Part shown: piece after piece, positions 39,601-54,600 of the stretch | Numbering within the stretch: position 1 is the stretch's first letter | Layout: each line of letters opens with the position of its first letter | Assembly: GCA_964247055.1 (NCBI GenBank) | Contig: OZ176051.1 | Location: forward strand, 6,386,001-6,450,000 | Length of the DNA: 64,000 nucleotides | Origin: Paragordius varius | Taxonomy: Eukaryota; Nematomorpha | Direction of reading: 5' to 3' | Translations under genes and position numbers: made by a program | Notes under the pieces: model-generated | The model's input: only the letters and a program-made list of their open reading frames with translations | Databases searched by the model: none | Told to the model about the DNA's origin: nothing

Positions 39601-42600
39601 ATGCTAATTTTAATTTTACTTTCTTTTTTATTGGGCGTCACTTTTATTTTATTTATTGAATATTATGGCTTTATTAAATATTTTAGAACGAGACCAAGAT
39701 CTACGGCTACCTCCTATTATTCCACATATGAACATCCCCAAGTTTCAAAATATTTAATTACATAGATTACAAATGCTGATAATCCAGCGTTAAATGTTTT
39801 TAATTTTCTGTTTCAATTTTTATTTTTTGAATTAAGAGATTCTTTCAAAGTGAAACAGTATTTTTTTGATAAAAATTTAGATGGATTATAAATAAAGTAT
39901 ATGCCGAACTTACAGAACTTAAGGCTGCATCATTTTTCGATAAAATATTGGGTGACGTGAAGGTAACTGACATTAATCTTGGCTCATATTTTCCACTCAT
40001 AAAAGATTTGGTCGTGGAAAATCTGGTGTTCGACAATGAGGGAGAGTTTTTAGAAGTTTGAACCACTGTCATATTATTTTTCTTTTAGGAATTGGATATT
40101 AAATTTACATGTGATTACAATTTTAATTGTTCCAAAGACTGTAAAAAATCCATGAAAAACTACTTTTCTACAATCATAAATAACAAAGTGGAAATTGACT
40201 CTTCACAAGGCACAAACGCCGAGCCAGTGATTTATTCTGGTTTTAATGGTTTTTATATGGTTCTTAAAACTCAAATTCTTTTGGTTGGGAAGGCTCAAGC
40301 TTCAGTCGTCATCAATATATCTGAACTCGAAGGGCCAGTCAGATTGCGGTTTTCACGCATTCCCTACACGCATTGGTCATTTATGTTCTTGAAGGTTTCT
40401 TAACTTATTTTTAAGTTTTAAACCTTTCTTGTCAAAAAATGTCCGAATTATCAACTAAAAGTATCCAAAAATTTAGTTTTTAAGGATAATATTTAGCCTT
40501 GAATTTAATTTTAGATACTTACCATTGCTTTATGATTTTTATTGAGAAACATAAATTATATATAACTCATTAGGTAATTTTAGAAAAATAAGATTATTTC
40601 CATTTGTTTATGATCTTTAATAAATCCTCCTAAAAATAGAACATAGCATGGTGATCTTATTTTGTGCTTGTAATGTCTAATGTAATTTTTTATTATTTAA
40701 TTAACTTAAATTACATGATTATTTTTAAAAGTTAATCAAGCGAAGATGTTTAAACGGGCATTAAAATCAGGAAAGTTGTTTTAACCGTTTTTAAACCGTT
40801 TAAAAAGGTTCTCGGTTTAATAGTATATAATAAAAATATTATTATGATTTGTATATCTGTTTATATTTATTTTTCCTTTTTATTCTAAAATAAATGTTGA
40901 TGTAATTATGAATGAATCGGAATCACATTTGAAAATCTTTGTATATAAAACCTAACCAAATTTAACAAAAAATAATTGGAAACGAAAATATTTGCCAATT
41001 TTTTGATAAAAACTCTAGAGCGATCGGAAGCAAAAGGGGTAGAGATTTCATTATAAGTATTGATTCATAGCTTTATATTTCCTATATTCTGGGAAACATT
41101 ATATGAATTACAATATTTTTTATAGCTCTTCAAATCTGTATTTTCTAACTAAAACAGTAATGTTCATCTATAAAAAATGAATTATCCTAATGCATAAGCA
41201 TAAATGTTTTTGTTTTAAATAAATATTTCATTTTTATCGTCTATTGCATTTATTTTTTTGTATCGATTTCCTTTAATAGTCTTTCTATCAATGTTATATG
41301 ATGTGACGCTTGGCTATTAAAATTACATGATATGAGATTGTTTATAATTTGGAATAAATTTTTAGATTTAGAATATTAATACAAAAAAATAAATGTAAAT
41401 TTATTTCTTTATATTCATATATATATAGGAGCCGAAACTGTCTCTAAATGTGGATTGTATCGTTAAAAACAAAAAGGTGCCTCAAATAGCATCCCTTATA
41501 GCCTCACAAGTAATAAGTTTATCAAAATAAAAAAATAATATTTTGATCACTAGCTGTGACTTATAGACGTAGTCATTAATGCAAATTTAATATGTGACCG
41601 CGTAGTTAACATAGGGCGCGGCCTTAATTATGTGCAGATTTACAAATTGTTATTGACTAATATTTCTTCTATATAATCTCAAATAACCAAATAAGATTTA
41701 TTAAATATATATATGTTTTCTCCTTAGCTTAAATTGTTTCCATTCGTATTTGATATATAAACCTATATGTAGCTCCAACCATATGCTAATTTCAAAAAAA
41801 ATCTTAACTAAAACTTTTGCTTTTAAATGGTATACTCATACTATTATTGTTGGATTCATTTATTATAATCCGTAAAATGGTGCCAAGTCATGTTATCTTA
41901 ATTTTACAGAGTTTGGAGCCTTTTATAACGGCAGAAATTTTAAGACGCTCAACTAAAATACATTTATACTGGAAATATCTAAAATCACTGTTGATTTTAT
42001 TTAGTCTCAGAGGTGATATGCTTTAAAGATTTAGTTTTAAGGTTTTTCATTTTACGAATTCAAAAAAGTGGTCCGATTATAATCGGCGCATTAAATTTAT
42101 AAATATTTTCCACTTTTATGACGCCAACACGTTTTACGGAAAATGGTCTCATAGCCCACATTCTAAATCTGCATTGTGAAAATTTCATACAATTTTTAAA
42201 TATATGTTGAATTACTAATGATTTCATAAAACAAAGTTTTAGTATATGGCCTATTACCTTATAGACTCAACTTTTACACATAAGTGTAAAACCATTTTGT
42301 CCTGCTAAACAAACTTGTTTCAAAAATGAAGAAAAGTATGATCTCCTTAATAAGCATTTGTCTAAAACAAGGGTCTCCAGCTTTTGAGTCAAGGATGCGG
42401 TTCACGAAGCCATTTGTATTAGATTTGACATCTCTGGTCTAATTTTATATTTTTTATATTGACAGATACGAAAATCCATATCTAAACGTCACACATTCCC
42501 CCATTATAAGTTACGGGTTAAACCCTTTTTCCATAGCATGTTTGATGATTTACAAAACAACATTTATCAACAAACCAAGCATCAAAACGCAGAAAATCTA

Positions 42601-45600
42601 TCACAGTCACTTCAAATAAATAGTGCTCAGAATGGATCAATTGGTAAATTTTGATTGAAAGGGTTTTTATTAGAAAACCCTCATATAATGACTCTGATTC
42701 GGAATCACAGCTGTATTCCGTATCGAGACCCCTTTTTTTAAAGAGTATTTTAGTTAGATAACACTTTAATAATAATTAAATATGAACAGATTATTAGAAT
42801 CTAATAAAATAATTAGAAATATTATGTATTTCTGCATAATACATCAATTTATTATATTGCCACGATTGAGGGGAGGGGGGGGGTTAAAGCTATTGTATTT
42901 TAATTTAAATGTAATGAGCCGTGATGTAGGACGGACTCTTACACTGCGTGCTAGAGTTCGAACCCCAGAGCTACGCAATTTTTATCACTGTCACCCCTGG
43001 GCAGGCGAGTGTTAAAGCCTTGACATGTCCGGATACAATTTGAATCCTTAAGTTATTAATAAATAAGGAAAAAAGAGACTCTAAACTGTGTAATTATCTA
43101 AAGTTAAATGTAATAAATTTATTTTTTTGCAGCCAACGGTAAAAGTAATCTCTCAAATGCGCCAGAATTTAGTATAAATATTAATAACAATAATCTAAAT
43201 GTAACTAACACATCAATTAACGCAACAAACTCCAATATCAATTCAACATTGAATTCAACTCAACAAAATAGCAATAACACAAATTTTGTGGCCAACAAAA
43301 TTGGACATTTATTACTTAATGCCACATATGGACTTATTAAATTTAATGATAATATAAATTTGATACGAAGTACGTTTTTTATGACACCGCACATATCTGA
43401 ATCGAAAAATCAAAAACCTGAAAACCAAAATGAAGTATTTTTTTTGTAATTTTAATACGCAATAAAAACATTTTTATATAAAAGTATTTTAATGTTTTAT
43501 ACTCACCTATTTTGTTGCAGAATGAAAAAATGCCAACCTCACCAAAACTATTGGGACGCCTTAATATATCCGTTATGCAATTGTATCGCCTCTTACCAAA
43601 TTTGCCAGAAGATTCTGAAATTATATTAGCTCTTTCCATAGGTAATAATTTAGTCAAAATATCATTGTTAAGGTAAATTTTAATATAATTATTCTTTTAC
43701 ACTATTTAAAATCTTTATTGGGTTATTTTCAAAATATATATATGAAAAATGATATGTATTTATTGAATTACCAATATTTAGTATATGGAAATATTTTTTA
43801 TGCTTAACAAAGGAATGAGCCGATTTATTATTGATTAATGAAATATTTTATATATCCTTTTTTGTGATAATTTGATATTTAAGATAACAAATCGTTGAAA
43901 GATTTGAATGAAGAATCAATTGAAAAATATCGGAATTTATATTGGAAAGAATATGAAATTATGATTGATTTAAATGGTCAACCTCCTGGTATAACACTCA
44001 AAGAAGTATTATTTTATATAAACCATTAGAATATAAATGAATCTTTTTTTTCAAATTATTCAATTTTACATATTTTACGTCATAGGTATTTATACCACAA
44101 AAGGGAAAACGTTGTATAATCATACACAGTATTGCTCCAAACTCTCCGGCCTGTCGGTATCAGTTGCAAAAAGTAATTTTTATAAAAATTTGAAATATAT
44201 ATATATATATATATATATAACATATATATCATATTCTAAAATAAATTTTAATTTGGTAATTTTACTAGGGAGATATGATTTTAAACATAAATGGGATACA
44301 ACAAATGAGCGGACGTCAGGCCAACAATTTACTCAAACAATACAGGAAAACGATGATAAAACAAAATGATAAGTAACTTGAAATTTTATCAATTTCATAT
44401 TTCTAATTGTTTCTGTGGTTATATTCACAAATTTTTGTAGTGGACAATTATTATTATAAATTAAAATTTTTTTATTAGGTAATAATTTCAAGATTGCCAA
44501 TAACTCCTTTTAATATCCATAAAAGTTACACGGTTGATATATTTGCTGAATTGTGCGATTTTTTTGCCATCACCATCTGTTAAAAACTATACTATTATTT
44601 TTGCCATTTTTAATTTTTTTTAAGCTACAAAATATATATTAAAACTTTCTTGCTTTTTTCCATTTTTAATATATTTAAAACATGAAAATACTATATTTAA
44701 CCATTTATATATATAAGATATCCCATGATAATTTGGGAAAAATAATTTTGATTAGATTTCTTTTATGTTACAAATAAAGCGTTCCTGATATTTCAAATAT
44801 TATATTTCTTAATAGTCAAACTTTAGGTAATAATATAAAATTTAATATAATATCATTTTATTTTTGCGCACTAGCTATTAAGTTTTTTAGCAAAGAAAAT
44901 AACTATATAGATCTTTACTTTTTTAAAATAGATTAACTATCAAATTTCAACGGTTTGAAAAACCCATATGTATTGCAACTGAACAACCGCATATATCAGA
45001 AAATAAGTTTAAGGATATATTTAGCTATGATGAGGACAAAAACGCAATAGATATAAAAAATGAATCACCATTTGCAAAGCCCACAAGCATACACACTACT
45101 GAACAAAAAGAAATGTTGGTTTTTTTAATTAAAAATTTCAAATCAACAACCCCATCTCTTTTAGATACTTTATTTAATTATTTGTCTGTTAATTAATTAA
45201 ATTTTTCCTTATCAAAACGTATTCTAGTGTGTATTTAAATATACCATTTGCACTTCAAGAGTGTCCTTGAACACTTCAAGTTGGTCCTTGAACAATTCAA
45301 GTTGGTCCTTGAACAGTTTAAGTTGATCCTTGAACAATTCAAGTTGGTCCTTGAATTTGTAAGTTTGCCAACTCTAAACCATTTAAATTAAATATTTTTT
45401 TTATATTTTGTCAAATTTTAGGTTTATTTGCAATAGTACTTTTGATTTTCCTAATTTAATTTATATAGATTATGAACCTATTTAGTGTAATATAATCAGA
45501 AACATTTGAAACAACTATCATTTATTAAATTTTTTCATAAAATATATTTATTGTATATTATAGAATAATCACTAATATAAATATATGATTAATTATGAGC

Positions 45601-48600
45601 ATAAGGATTTCCTGATGCTGCATTTATTAGATTCTTAGTTAACAATTTTGTATATCCTATCACATCCGATTCTGTGACTTTAGAGGCTTCTAAAATCAAC
45701 TCGGACAGTGATGTCTCCACGTCCCTTGATAACATGTCACAAACATAATTTTTTATTTTAGAGAATGCATTTTCAATAAGATTGAGCATAAAGCTGTATG
45801 GAGATAGAAATGAAATTTTATAGGAATAATTGGCGGCAATATCATTTAATGAATTTTACTAAGAATTTTTGCGCTATCCAAAATAAAATAAATATCTTCT
45901 AAATTAGATGAGTTAAGATGTATACAGAGATTAAAAAAATTTGCAAAAATATTAGCATTAACATTTCCGACTCTATATGTGAGTACACTATTCCAGCCGA
46001 ACCTAGGGCTGCTATCAAAGTAACGATTCTTCCTTTAACGTTTGGCAACTTTGCAATCGCTCTGGCTCCCTTCTTAGATCTTCCATAGTTTCTTCTTAAA
46101 TGGTTATGGAATCCTGACTCATCGATGAACACTATTTTGGAATAGTCGCAGCCAAAGGTTTCATTAAACCAAAGGGCGTATTCTAATTAAACTTAGATGA
46201 TCGTTAACCTTATTAATTTCAATATGAGTTTGTTTCATTGTAATGCCAAGCTTTCTGATAACATTATTAATAGTTGTATTAGAAAGGCGGATATTTTTTT
46301 CTACTAGAAAACAATTTAGTGATTTTAGTGTTATGAGTGGATTTATGGTAATTTGGCCTTCAATAAGGGCAACAATACTATCATCAACCTTTTCATATCT
46401 TTTTCCTCTATGATTTGTGTTTTCATTTATATTTTGTTTGTATTTACTAATAATACGTTTGGCAGTAATATATTTAATTTCTAGAGATCGTGGCATATTT
46501 ATTATACTTTCACCCTCTATATTGTTTTTTATCTTGATCAGATAATTTACTTCCTAGAATCTAAAATCTAAAATAAAATAATACTCATTTTGGAATAAAT
46601 ATAAATATTAGTTAAACAGACGATTTTTTTAAAATACATGAAAACTAACGTCTGCTTAAATCAACTAATACGGTGTGTATTTCATGTCAGATATGCAAGT
46701 TAAATTTATCAAATAAATATAAAGGTAGTAAAAATCATTAAATGATATTGCCGCCAATTATTCCTATAAAATTTCATTTCTATCTCCATACAGCTTTATG
46801 CTAAATCCTATTGAAAATGCATTCTCTAAAATAAAAAATTATGTTTGTGACATGTTATCAAGGGACGTGGAGACATCACTGTGTTGATTTTAGAAGCCTC
46901 TAAAGCTATCACAGAATCGGATGTGATAGGATATACAAAATTGTTAACTAAGAATCTAATAAATGCAGCATCAGGAAATCCTTATGCTCATAATTAATCA
47001 TATATTTATATTTGTGATTATTCTATAATATACGATAAATATATTTTGTGAAAAAATTTAATAAATGATGGTCGTTTCAAATGTTTCTGATTATTTTACA
47101 CTAAATAGGTTCATAATTTATAAAAATTAAATTAGGATAATCAAAAGTACTATTGCAAATAACAATAATAACCTAAAATTTGATAAAATATATAAAAAAT
47201 ATTTAATTTAAACGGTTTAGAGTTTTTGGCATAGTTACGAATTCAAGGACCAACTTGAATTGTTCAAGGACCAACTTGAATTGTTCAAGAACCAACTTGA
47301 ACTGTTCAAAGACCAACTCGAACTCTTCAAGGACCAACTTGAATTGTTCAAGGACCAACTTGAAGTGTTAAAGGACACTATTGAAGTGCAAACGGTATAA
47401 CCCAGAAAATTTATATATGTTTTCATTTCATGTTAAAATCTTATAAATATCCAAAATTATTTTAATAAATTAATTAAGCTATACGTTTTCTCAAAGATTA
47501 AAAGTTGATATCGATTTAAAATTTATGTTAAATAATAGAAAATAGGTTAAAAACAATAAAATAGATGAATTATTTATGATTTGATTGATAAAAGTTAAAG
47601 ACAAAACTAAAAAGTCAAAGGAGCAACTTGACGTGTTCAAGGACCAATTTGAAGTGTTTAAGGACCAACTTGAAATGTTCAAGGACCATCGAGAACACTC
47701 TTGAAGTGTAAATGGTATACCTAATTGTTAAATCCCGAATGCCCTGTAATGCAATTATTTTTATGTTTATTTTAAATATATTTATATTTTTCGATATGAC
47801 TAATAGTTTCCAAAATATAATTTAAATTTTAAAAATTGAATGAATTTAATAAACAAGACGTAATATGGCACATAAAACAAATATTTTACAAACTTTGTTT
47901 TAGTAACTATACTTTTGTTTTCCATTTTTTTACATTTACAGGGATTTAGATATACTAATTGATGAATGCGAAGAAAAACTATTTATTAATTCTGAAAACA
48001 TTGACACCATATCGTATTCGGATGAAAGTGCTAAAATATCATGTGCCAATGAATTTTCGCAAAAGGTTAGCGTTTAGAATTAGAGTAGACCCTACTCATA
48101 TTAAGATTTGGGAAAAAATGCATGGCTTAAAATCCACATAATGTTGCCGTTTTGAAAGAATTTAAAAATATTTATTATTATTCCACACATATGATTCAAA
48201 AAATTTAAAAAAATTATTAAGTTTCACCTTTTCTTATTTTTTTGCTAATTCTTCAATAGTAATTTATATAAAACACGGAAAATCAATGATCATTACAATT
48301 TTTTGTCACTGTTAATTTTGTAATGATAAAGAGGGGGGGCGGTCATTTAAAGGAATATTGGCCAAAATTAAAGAATCTTTTATTTAACATATTACAGATA
48401 ATATCTGAGGATACAGATAGTTTATTCACAACCAGCGTAAACCCAAACGAATCTTGTCTATCCCATGTAAGAGTCATTTAAATTATTTATTTTCGAAAAA
48501 AATTTGGTTTGATTTTGTGTTTACACACCTTTTTTAGCGATCAATTTCTTGCGATAATTTGAGCGATTGTGTAAATAAGCGTACTTTATCATGTGAACCA

Positions 48601-51600
48601 CCAGTTAATCGCTCAAGCTATCTTTCCAAATCATTTTTACGACTCCCTTCTTTCAAGCGAACTGGAAAGAAATCTAGGATAAATGCTACCCATTTATCAC
48701 ACAATAGTAATTTATTTTGCAAATATAACTCGTTATAAAATATTAGTCTACCTGATAAGGACCCTTTCCTAATAAGGCTTATAAATATGAGCGTCCATAA
48801 AATAAAAAAATATGGTGATATGCTATTATTTAAAATAAGCAACTTTGGTTTCTTTTGACAACTTTTAATCAGAAAATATCTTAAAATGCATCATAATTTT
48901 CCACGGGCTAATTAGTTTAGGCGCTGTTTATAAATTTTTAAGCCATGAATAGGGTTATTGTTAGGGTGAAATTTTTTTCAATATTGATGTATCAAGATTC
49001 ATAATATAATTTATGTCGTCATAAGTTTTAGAAAACGTGGGTGAAACTACATCCCTCTCCTCAGCATACAGTTCATCGCATCTTACAACCTTTTCTAATT
49101 TATCTACTAAATCCAAGTTTAAACCTGATGAAGTATTATCTATACAAAAATTACCAACTAATATTAATACTACTAATGCTTATAAAAATTCTTTGAATGA
49201 AACAACTATTCAACCTACCGCCCTAAATAATGGTATGATGGGACCTTTACTAGATGATTCCTTCGATGAACTCTCGTGTTCCACATCATTTTACATTGGA
49301 GATTTGGATACTTCAAGGGATGATGATTTATTTTTTGAAAACGCTGCTAACCCTAGCAATAATGATAATTTTAATAATCAGGAATTTGAATGTCCCAATA
49401 AAGTTAATATAAATAAAGTGCCTTCATCAATGAATGATATGTTACTACTGCAATCAAATAATGAAGATATGACCTTGAATGAAAGTGATCACAACTCTGT
49501 GTTTGATAAAAATGCAACGTTGACCAAAAGTATAGTTTTATCTTGTTTAAATAGCGAAAAATGGTTTAATTTTACACGTATGCAACCGACTTATTCTTAA
49601 TTTGATGCAATAATATCGCTTTTTGAAATTTTTAAAATTTTTACAAACATGAGTTATTCAATTTTATATATATGCATGAATTGGCTAAAATTGAATTTAT
49701 ATGATTTTATTACTTAATTAACTTTTTATAATTTAGTCTTTTTAAATTTTAGGTTCTGTTTCAACTGGTTCGATTACACAATCTAAGATTCTCATTTTAT
49801 CTTAACATTGTAATATTTATAGATTCAGTTATTCAATTCCAAAATCTGAATTCTAACATGGTCTCACATAATGAGAAAAATCCTCAATCACTCACCCCTA
49901 AATTGTACCGCTGTAATACTGATCAAACTGATAACACAAATGCATTTGATTCTAAAAGTTGTCACATAATGGACAATAGTGAAGCGTCTAATTTTTTCGA
50001 CTCAAAGAATTCAAATCAAATTTTTCAATCCCAGAATAATCCCTGTAATACCAAGCATAAACGTGTATTTAGTTTACCAATTAATGTCTTATCATTCGAT
50101 GAAACTGATTCAAATACCGATCCCATACATACCACTGATAAGAAACTCATCATAAATGATAAAGATCAGTTCCGCAAAAATTGTAACATAGCTGCCGATA
50201 AGCTTGATGTTTTGACTCCTTTAAAACATAATGAATCTAGCACAAATTTTAGAAATTTAGTAGCATCTAACATACAAAACTCAAGCTCTATCGTAACACA
50301 TACCACGGTACTTTTACCAAAAAGAACGTCCAAAGAAAATTTGAAAAAGGTAAGTTTGTTTTGTTGAGTACAGGAGGTGTCCAACACGCTTTGTTCGTTA
50401 CGCAAAAATGTTCTAAAAATGTGTAAAAAATAGAAAATTGAATTTCAATTAAGAAATTTTGATCATTTTAAAGATTTTTCAACTAAATTGGGCTCAAAAT
50501 TTGAAAAAAACCCAACATTTTTAAAACAACCCGCGATGAGATTCTGTTGGACACCCATGGTAGAGTGCTTAACATTGAATATTAGTGTATATATTATTAT
50601 ATATTTTTTAAGGATAATACTAACGCTTTTAAAACCGATGTTGTGCCAAACGAAAAAACTTTTGCCAATATAACCACCAAAAAAACTGAAAATTATCCAC
50701 AATTTTTACGAGAATTAACTTCGTTTGGAGTATGCCAAAAGCCAAATAGATTTGCCAAGGTATGGACTGGTCTGAATTCGAATGCAACTTTGCTGCATCA
50801 ATCAAAACATTCTATTTTATCGGACCCTTATCCATATAATACGGTTTATTTAATTTTTATAGCGGAGATCCTTTTTATAATAATCTAAATTTATTAGCTG
50901 CAGCGTAAAAACTTATTAAAAAAATTACCATAAAAATTAACCTTAGTTTAAAATTAAAAAGTGCATGACAATCAAAACAATCAGTTTATAAGATCCGTCG
51001 ATTTAATCGAAGAAGGGGGGTTTATATGATTTATAAATATTTTATATGCAATAAAATTAATTAATAAATTTAGTACGATACTTACCTTTTTATTAACATT
51101 AATTAAATATTTTTATTGACCTATTATCTATCTGTTTTTTATTATCGAAATTGTAATTACAAAAATATTTGGTTTAGGAGATACGCATGCCAATGAATAA
51201 TTATTCTTTTTACATATTCGATGGAGATATTCAACAACAACCAAAAAACTCAACACACTGCAACAATGGAAAATTATACTTAAATTTAGCCGTGATTTGT
51301 AAAGTTTATCAAAATTCTCAACCACTGTTAAATACCACCAAAAAAGGTTTTTTTTCGTATTTTGTTACAAGAAATAGGCTTATTAGAATATTTTCGATAC
51401 GCCGTCAATACTCAATAGCATTTGAATAGATTGGTACAAAAATTTTCACATTAATATTAATGTGTATTTTTAATAAAAATCAACATTATTCGGTTTGGAA
51501 ATTTACTAAATAATAACTATTGATTTATTCTATTCTTATTGACAAAAGGATTTATTAAAAATCCGTGTAAACTCTTCAAATCAATCAATATTTATAATTG

Positions 51601-54600
51601 TTAGACTGTGTATTATACTCAACTTTAATATTATTCGCAATCTGGCTAATATTAAGGCACATCTACCCGCAACCCCCTTTGCACTCTTATAGTGGATTAT
51701 AAAATACATAACACTTTTTATCTGTTATGTCGACTATTCTCAAGCCTTTGATAACTTTATGCGATTTCTTAATATAATGACCCACATCACGATAAACTTT
51801 AATTATTTAAAATTTACTTATGTGAAGCCTCTTTAAAAATTTATATTGAATGGTTTTTATGAAAAAGATGTAAAATAGGGTAGTAATCTTCATCCCTTGC
51901 TTTTCAATAGATACACTGAGTATATTATTTGACAAATCATCTTACACAACAATTCTTTGGGGGCTTATCTAGCCTTCGTTTTGCAAAATTAAGTGCCCGT
52001 CAAAAATAAAATATGCATTATAAGATCTCATATGATCTCTTTTTTTGTATAAAAAAATGGGATACAATTAATATTAAGAGAACTATAATTATGAGACTAA
52101 CTGCATCGAATACAAAACACCCATATCTGGTTTCCAGGTCGTCCAAAAAATACAGTTTATAATATGATTGAGCCTTATCGACATTAAATAGCGTGTAACG
52201 CTTGCCAAAATTGACTTTTATCAGCGCAAAAAATCAATCCTTGACCATTATTATAAAAATGTGTAATCTACCAAGTCTTATACGGTTGTAGTTAGATCAT
52301 AAAAAATACATTGATGCCTTGCAATGATAGATTGCAAATTTTTTAACAAATGAACTTATAAAAATGAAAATAACAAACAAGCCTTCTTATAATAATAAAT
52401 AATAATAATATCAAATGACCTTATTTGATATTTTCGATAATAGTTAATTGGAAAAGAAAATATGGCAGACTACCGACGAAATATATTGATTATCAAATAA
52501 TTAAATTGAATAATTTATCTACAATAATGTTGGCTATTACAAACGACTTTAAGTTAATGTATAAAGGTTTGTAAAAGCTTGCAATGTTTGAAAAAATTAA
52601 TAAATTAACAACGCTAATTATCAGTTTTTTCTCAGGCTAAAATTAAATAATGCAAGATTAAATTTATTGGAATATTAGATATAATAATATTTCAATTTAT
52701 ATTTTTAGGTGCCACGCACAACAAACCAACTATCGTAAAAAATTCACCTCAACCAAACTATTTCATTATTGGTCAAGTATAAAATTATTTAGCAATATAT
52801 ATCTAATCATATTTTATATAAAATAATTTATATTATCCTTAGATAAGTCATGAATTTACCTCGGAATTGCTACAAGAATGTAATTTAACTGATAGGGATA
52901 TGACCTTTAAAAAATTACCCCTAGATTGTCCAAACGATCTTTGTGAAAACCTGGGGGCATTTCGTGCGCGGTATAAATGCACATTAATGCTGTTTAAAAT
53001 TTATTTCATATGAAGTTTTGTATTTTTATTTAAACAGAAATTCGAGATTTCAAAAGTCTGTGAGGACTCAACAACCACCCATATATGATGTGGAAAGATG
53101 TTTTGGTGATATACTCATATCATTTGCATTCCAAACTTCAACATATAATGGTATATTTAATAGTTGTTTTAAAAGTAGTAGAAAAAAGTTATTTAGTGAA
53201 ACTAGTTTTTACCCTAAAACACAATGAATTTGTTAGCTAAGAAATATTGAATAAAAATGACGTTATAGCTTAACATCATAGATTTTATTTTATGGAAAGT
53301 TTTAATTAATAATCGAATTAAATCTTTTTACTAATTTTATGTGTTTTCAATTTAGAAATATTAGGTAACAACATTGAACCTCAAAAACTATCTTCCATAC
53401 ACTTGTATAATGCACTTATTACAAAACCTTTAAAAGTTGAAAATAAAGAAGACCACATCAATAGCCCTAAAAATCCACAAGATGAGTTAATTATTCATCA
53501 AAGATTTACAAATGATTGGCTCTCATATTGTGAGACGTCTAAAGGCATTGATCAATCTAATAACCATTTTATTGCCTTACAAAAACATGAAAATCGATTT
53601 GGAATTGTTTCCATGCAGTGCAGTATTAAAGATACCGATGATCTAAACCCAAATACTATCTTTCCAGCATCGATTAAACCATGCATATATTTCAAGCATC
53701 GAGGTTTTATATATTTTTAAACATTACTTGAAAATAAAATTTTTAATGGGTAAGATCCTTATTATTTATGGATTATATATGTGTCATATTGTATATTTAA
53801 GAGTGTAAATACTATCGTATTTGTTGGATTTCTAAAATTACCGATTTAATTAACTATTAAGCCGCTGTTGGTTTATATATGATATATTTATCTACTTTTT
53901 TCATGAATAAATGCAATTGGATAATTTTACTTGTTTATTATTAAATAAATAACACATAGATATTTTCATATTCCCCTACACTTATTCAGTATTAAAGTGC
54001 ATTAATTTTACAAAAAACGATCAGTGCGCTGTAATCAATATTTACTATTTTTTAATAAAAGTTTTAATTTACAGACGAATGGGACGTATTACAAGATTCA
54101 GATGAACAACAGTTTAATGAATCGGGTTTAGCATTATCCGATACGAATATTGTTACAAATCACAACAAACCAAACAATGCTCTTAAAAACAAAGCCATAA
54201 TTGCTAGTGGAAAAAAACTGCTAAAATATGGGTTATCCTACCTCTATCCTGGATCGGTTCAAGGTCAATCACAACAACCTTTGATATCAAAATCTCGGTA
54301 CCATCGTCAAAAATCGCAAAGTTACACCAATATTAATGTAAGTTTTTTTCTAAAATTTTATTATATAATGTGTCATTTTCACGATTAAAATTAACTTTTT
54401 GTTTTTATCAATATGATCCAGTTCATAAATATTTGGTAATGTTTTGGTTTTTTTTTTAAAGTTACATATGCCATAATTGTACGCTTTAATAAGGCAAAAA
54501 GGCATAATTTTAATTTAATATTTATTTTGCGTAGGAAACCGAAATAAATGAAATTGATGATATCACTAACAATACTACCGATATTGAACTTGCAAATGAG

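Noticed and set aside
42940..42975. Possible tRNA gene
   Set aside because: There is a good B box but no A box or cloverleaf; it fits a tRNA-derived SINE head.
47235..47682. Ser/Trp-rich open frames (SSWSLNN repeats)
   Set aside because: Translations of the family B 21-bp arrays.
48732..48746. A 15-nt GT...TAG segment in the PDZD8 linker that could be the shortest intron of all
   Set aside because: Removing it keeps a frame (LPDKDPFL), but an ordinary donor at 48707 (A|GTAATT) joins in phase to the next exon at 49032, so no 15-nt intron is needed and homology does not decide.
50844..50862. A 19-nt GT...ATAG candidate micro-intron
   Set aside because: Removal leads directly to a stop. Splicing from 50759 to 51178 is in phase and simpler.
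50868..50904. Possible extra PDZD8 exon (DPFYNNLNLLAA)
   Set aside because: Its donor phase does not fit the strongly supported next exon at 51178.
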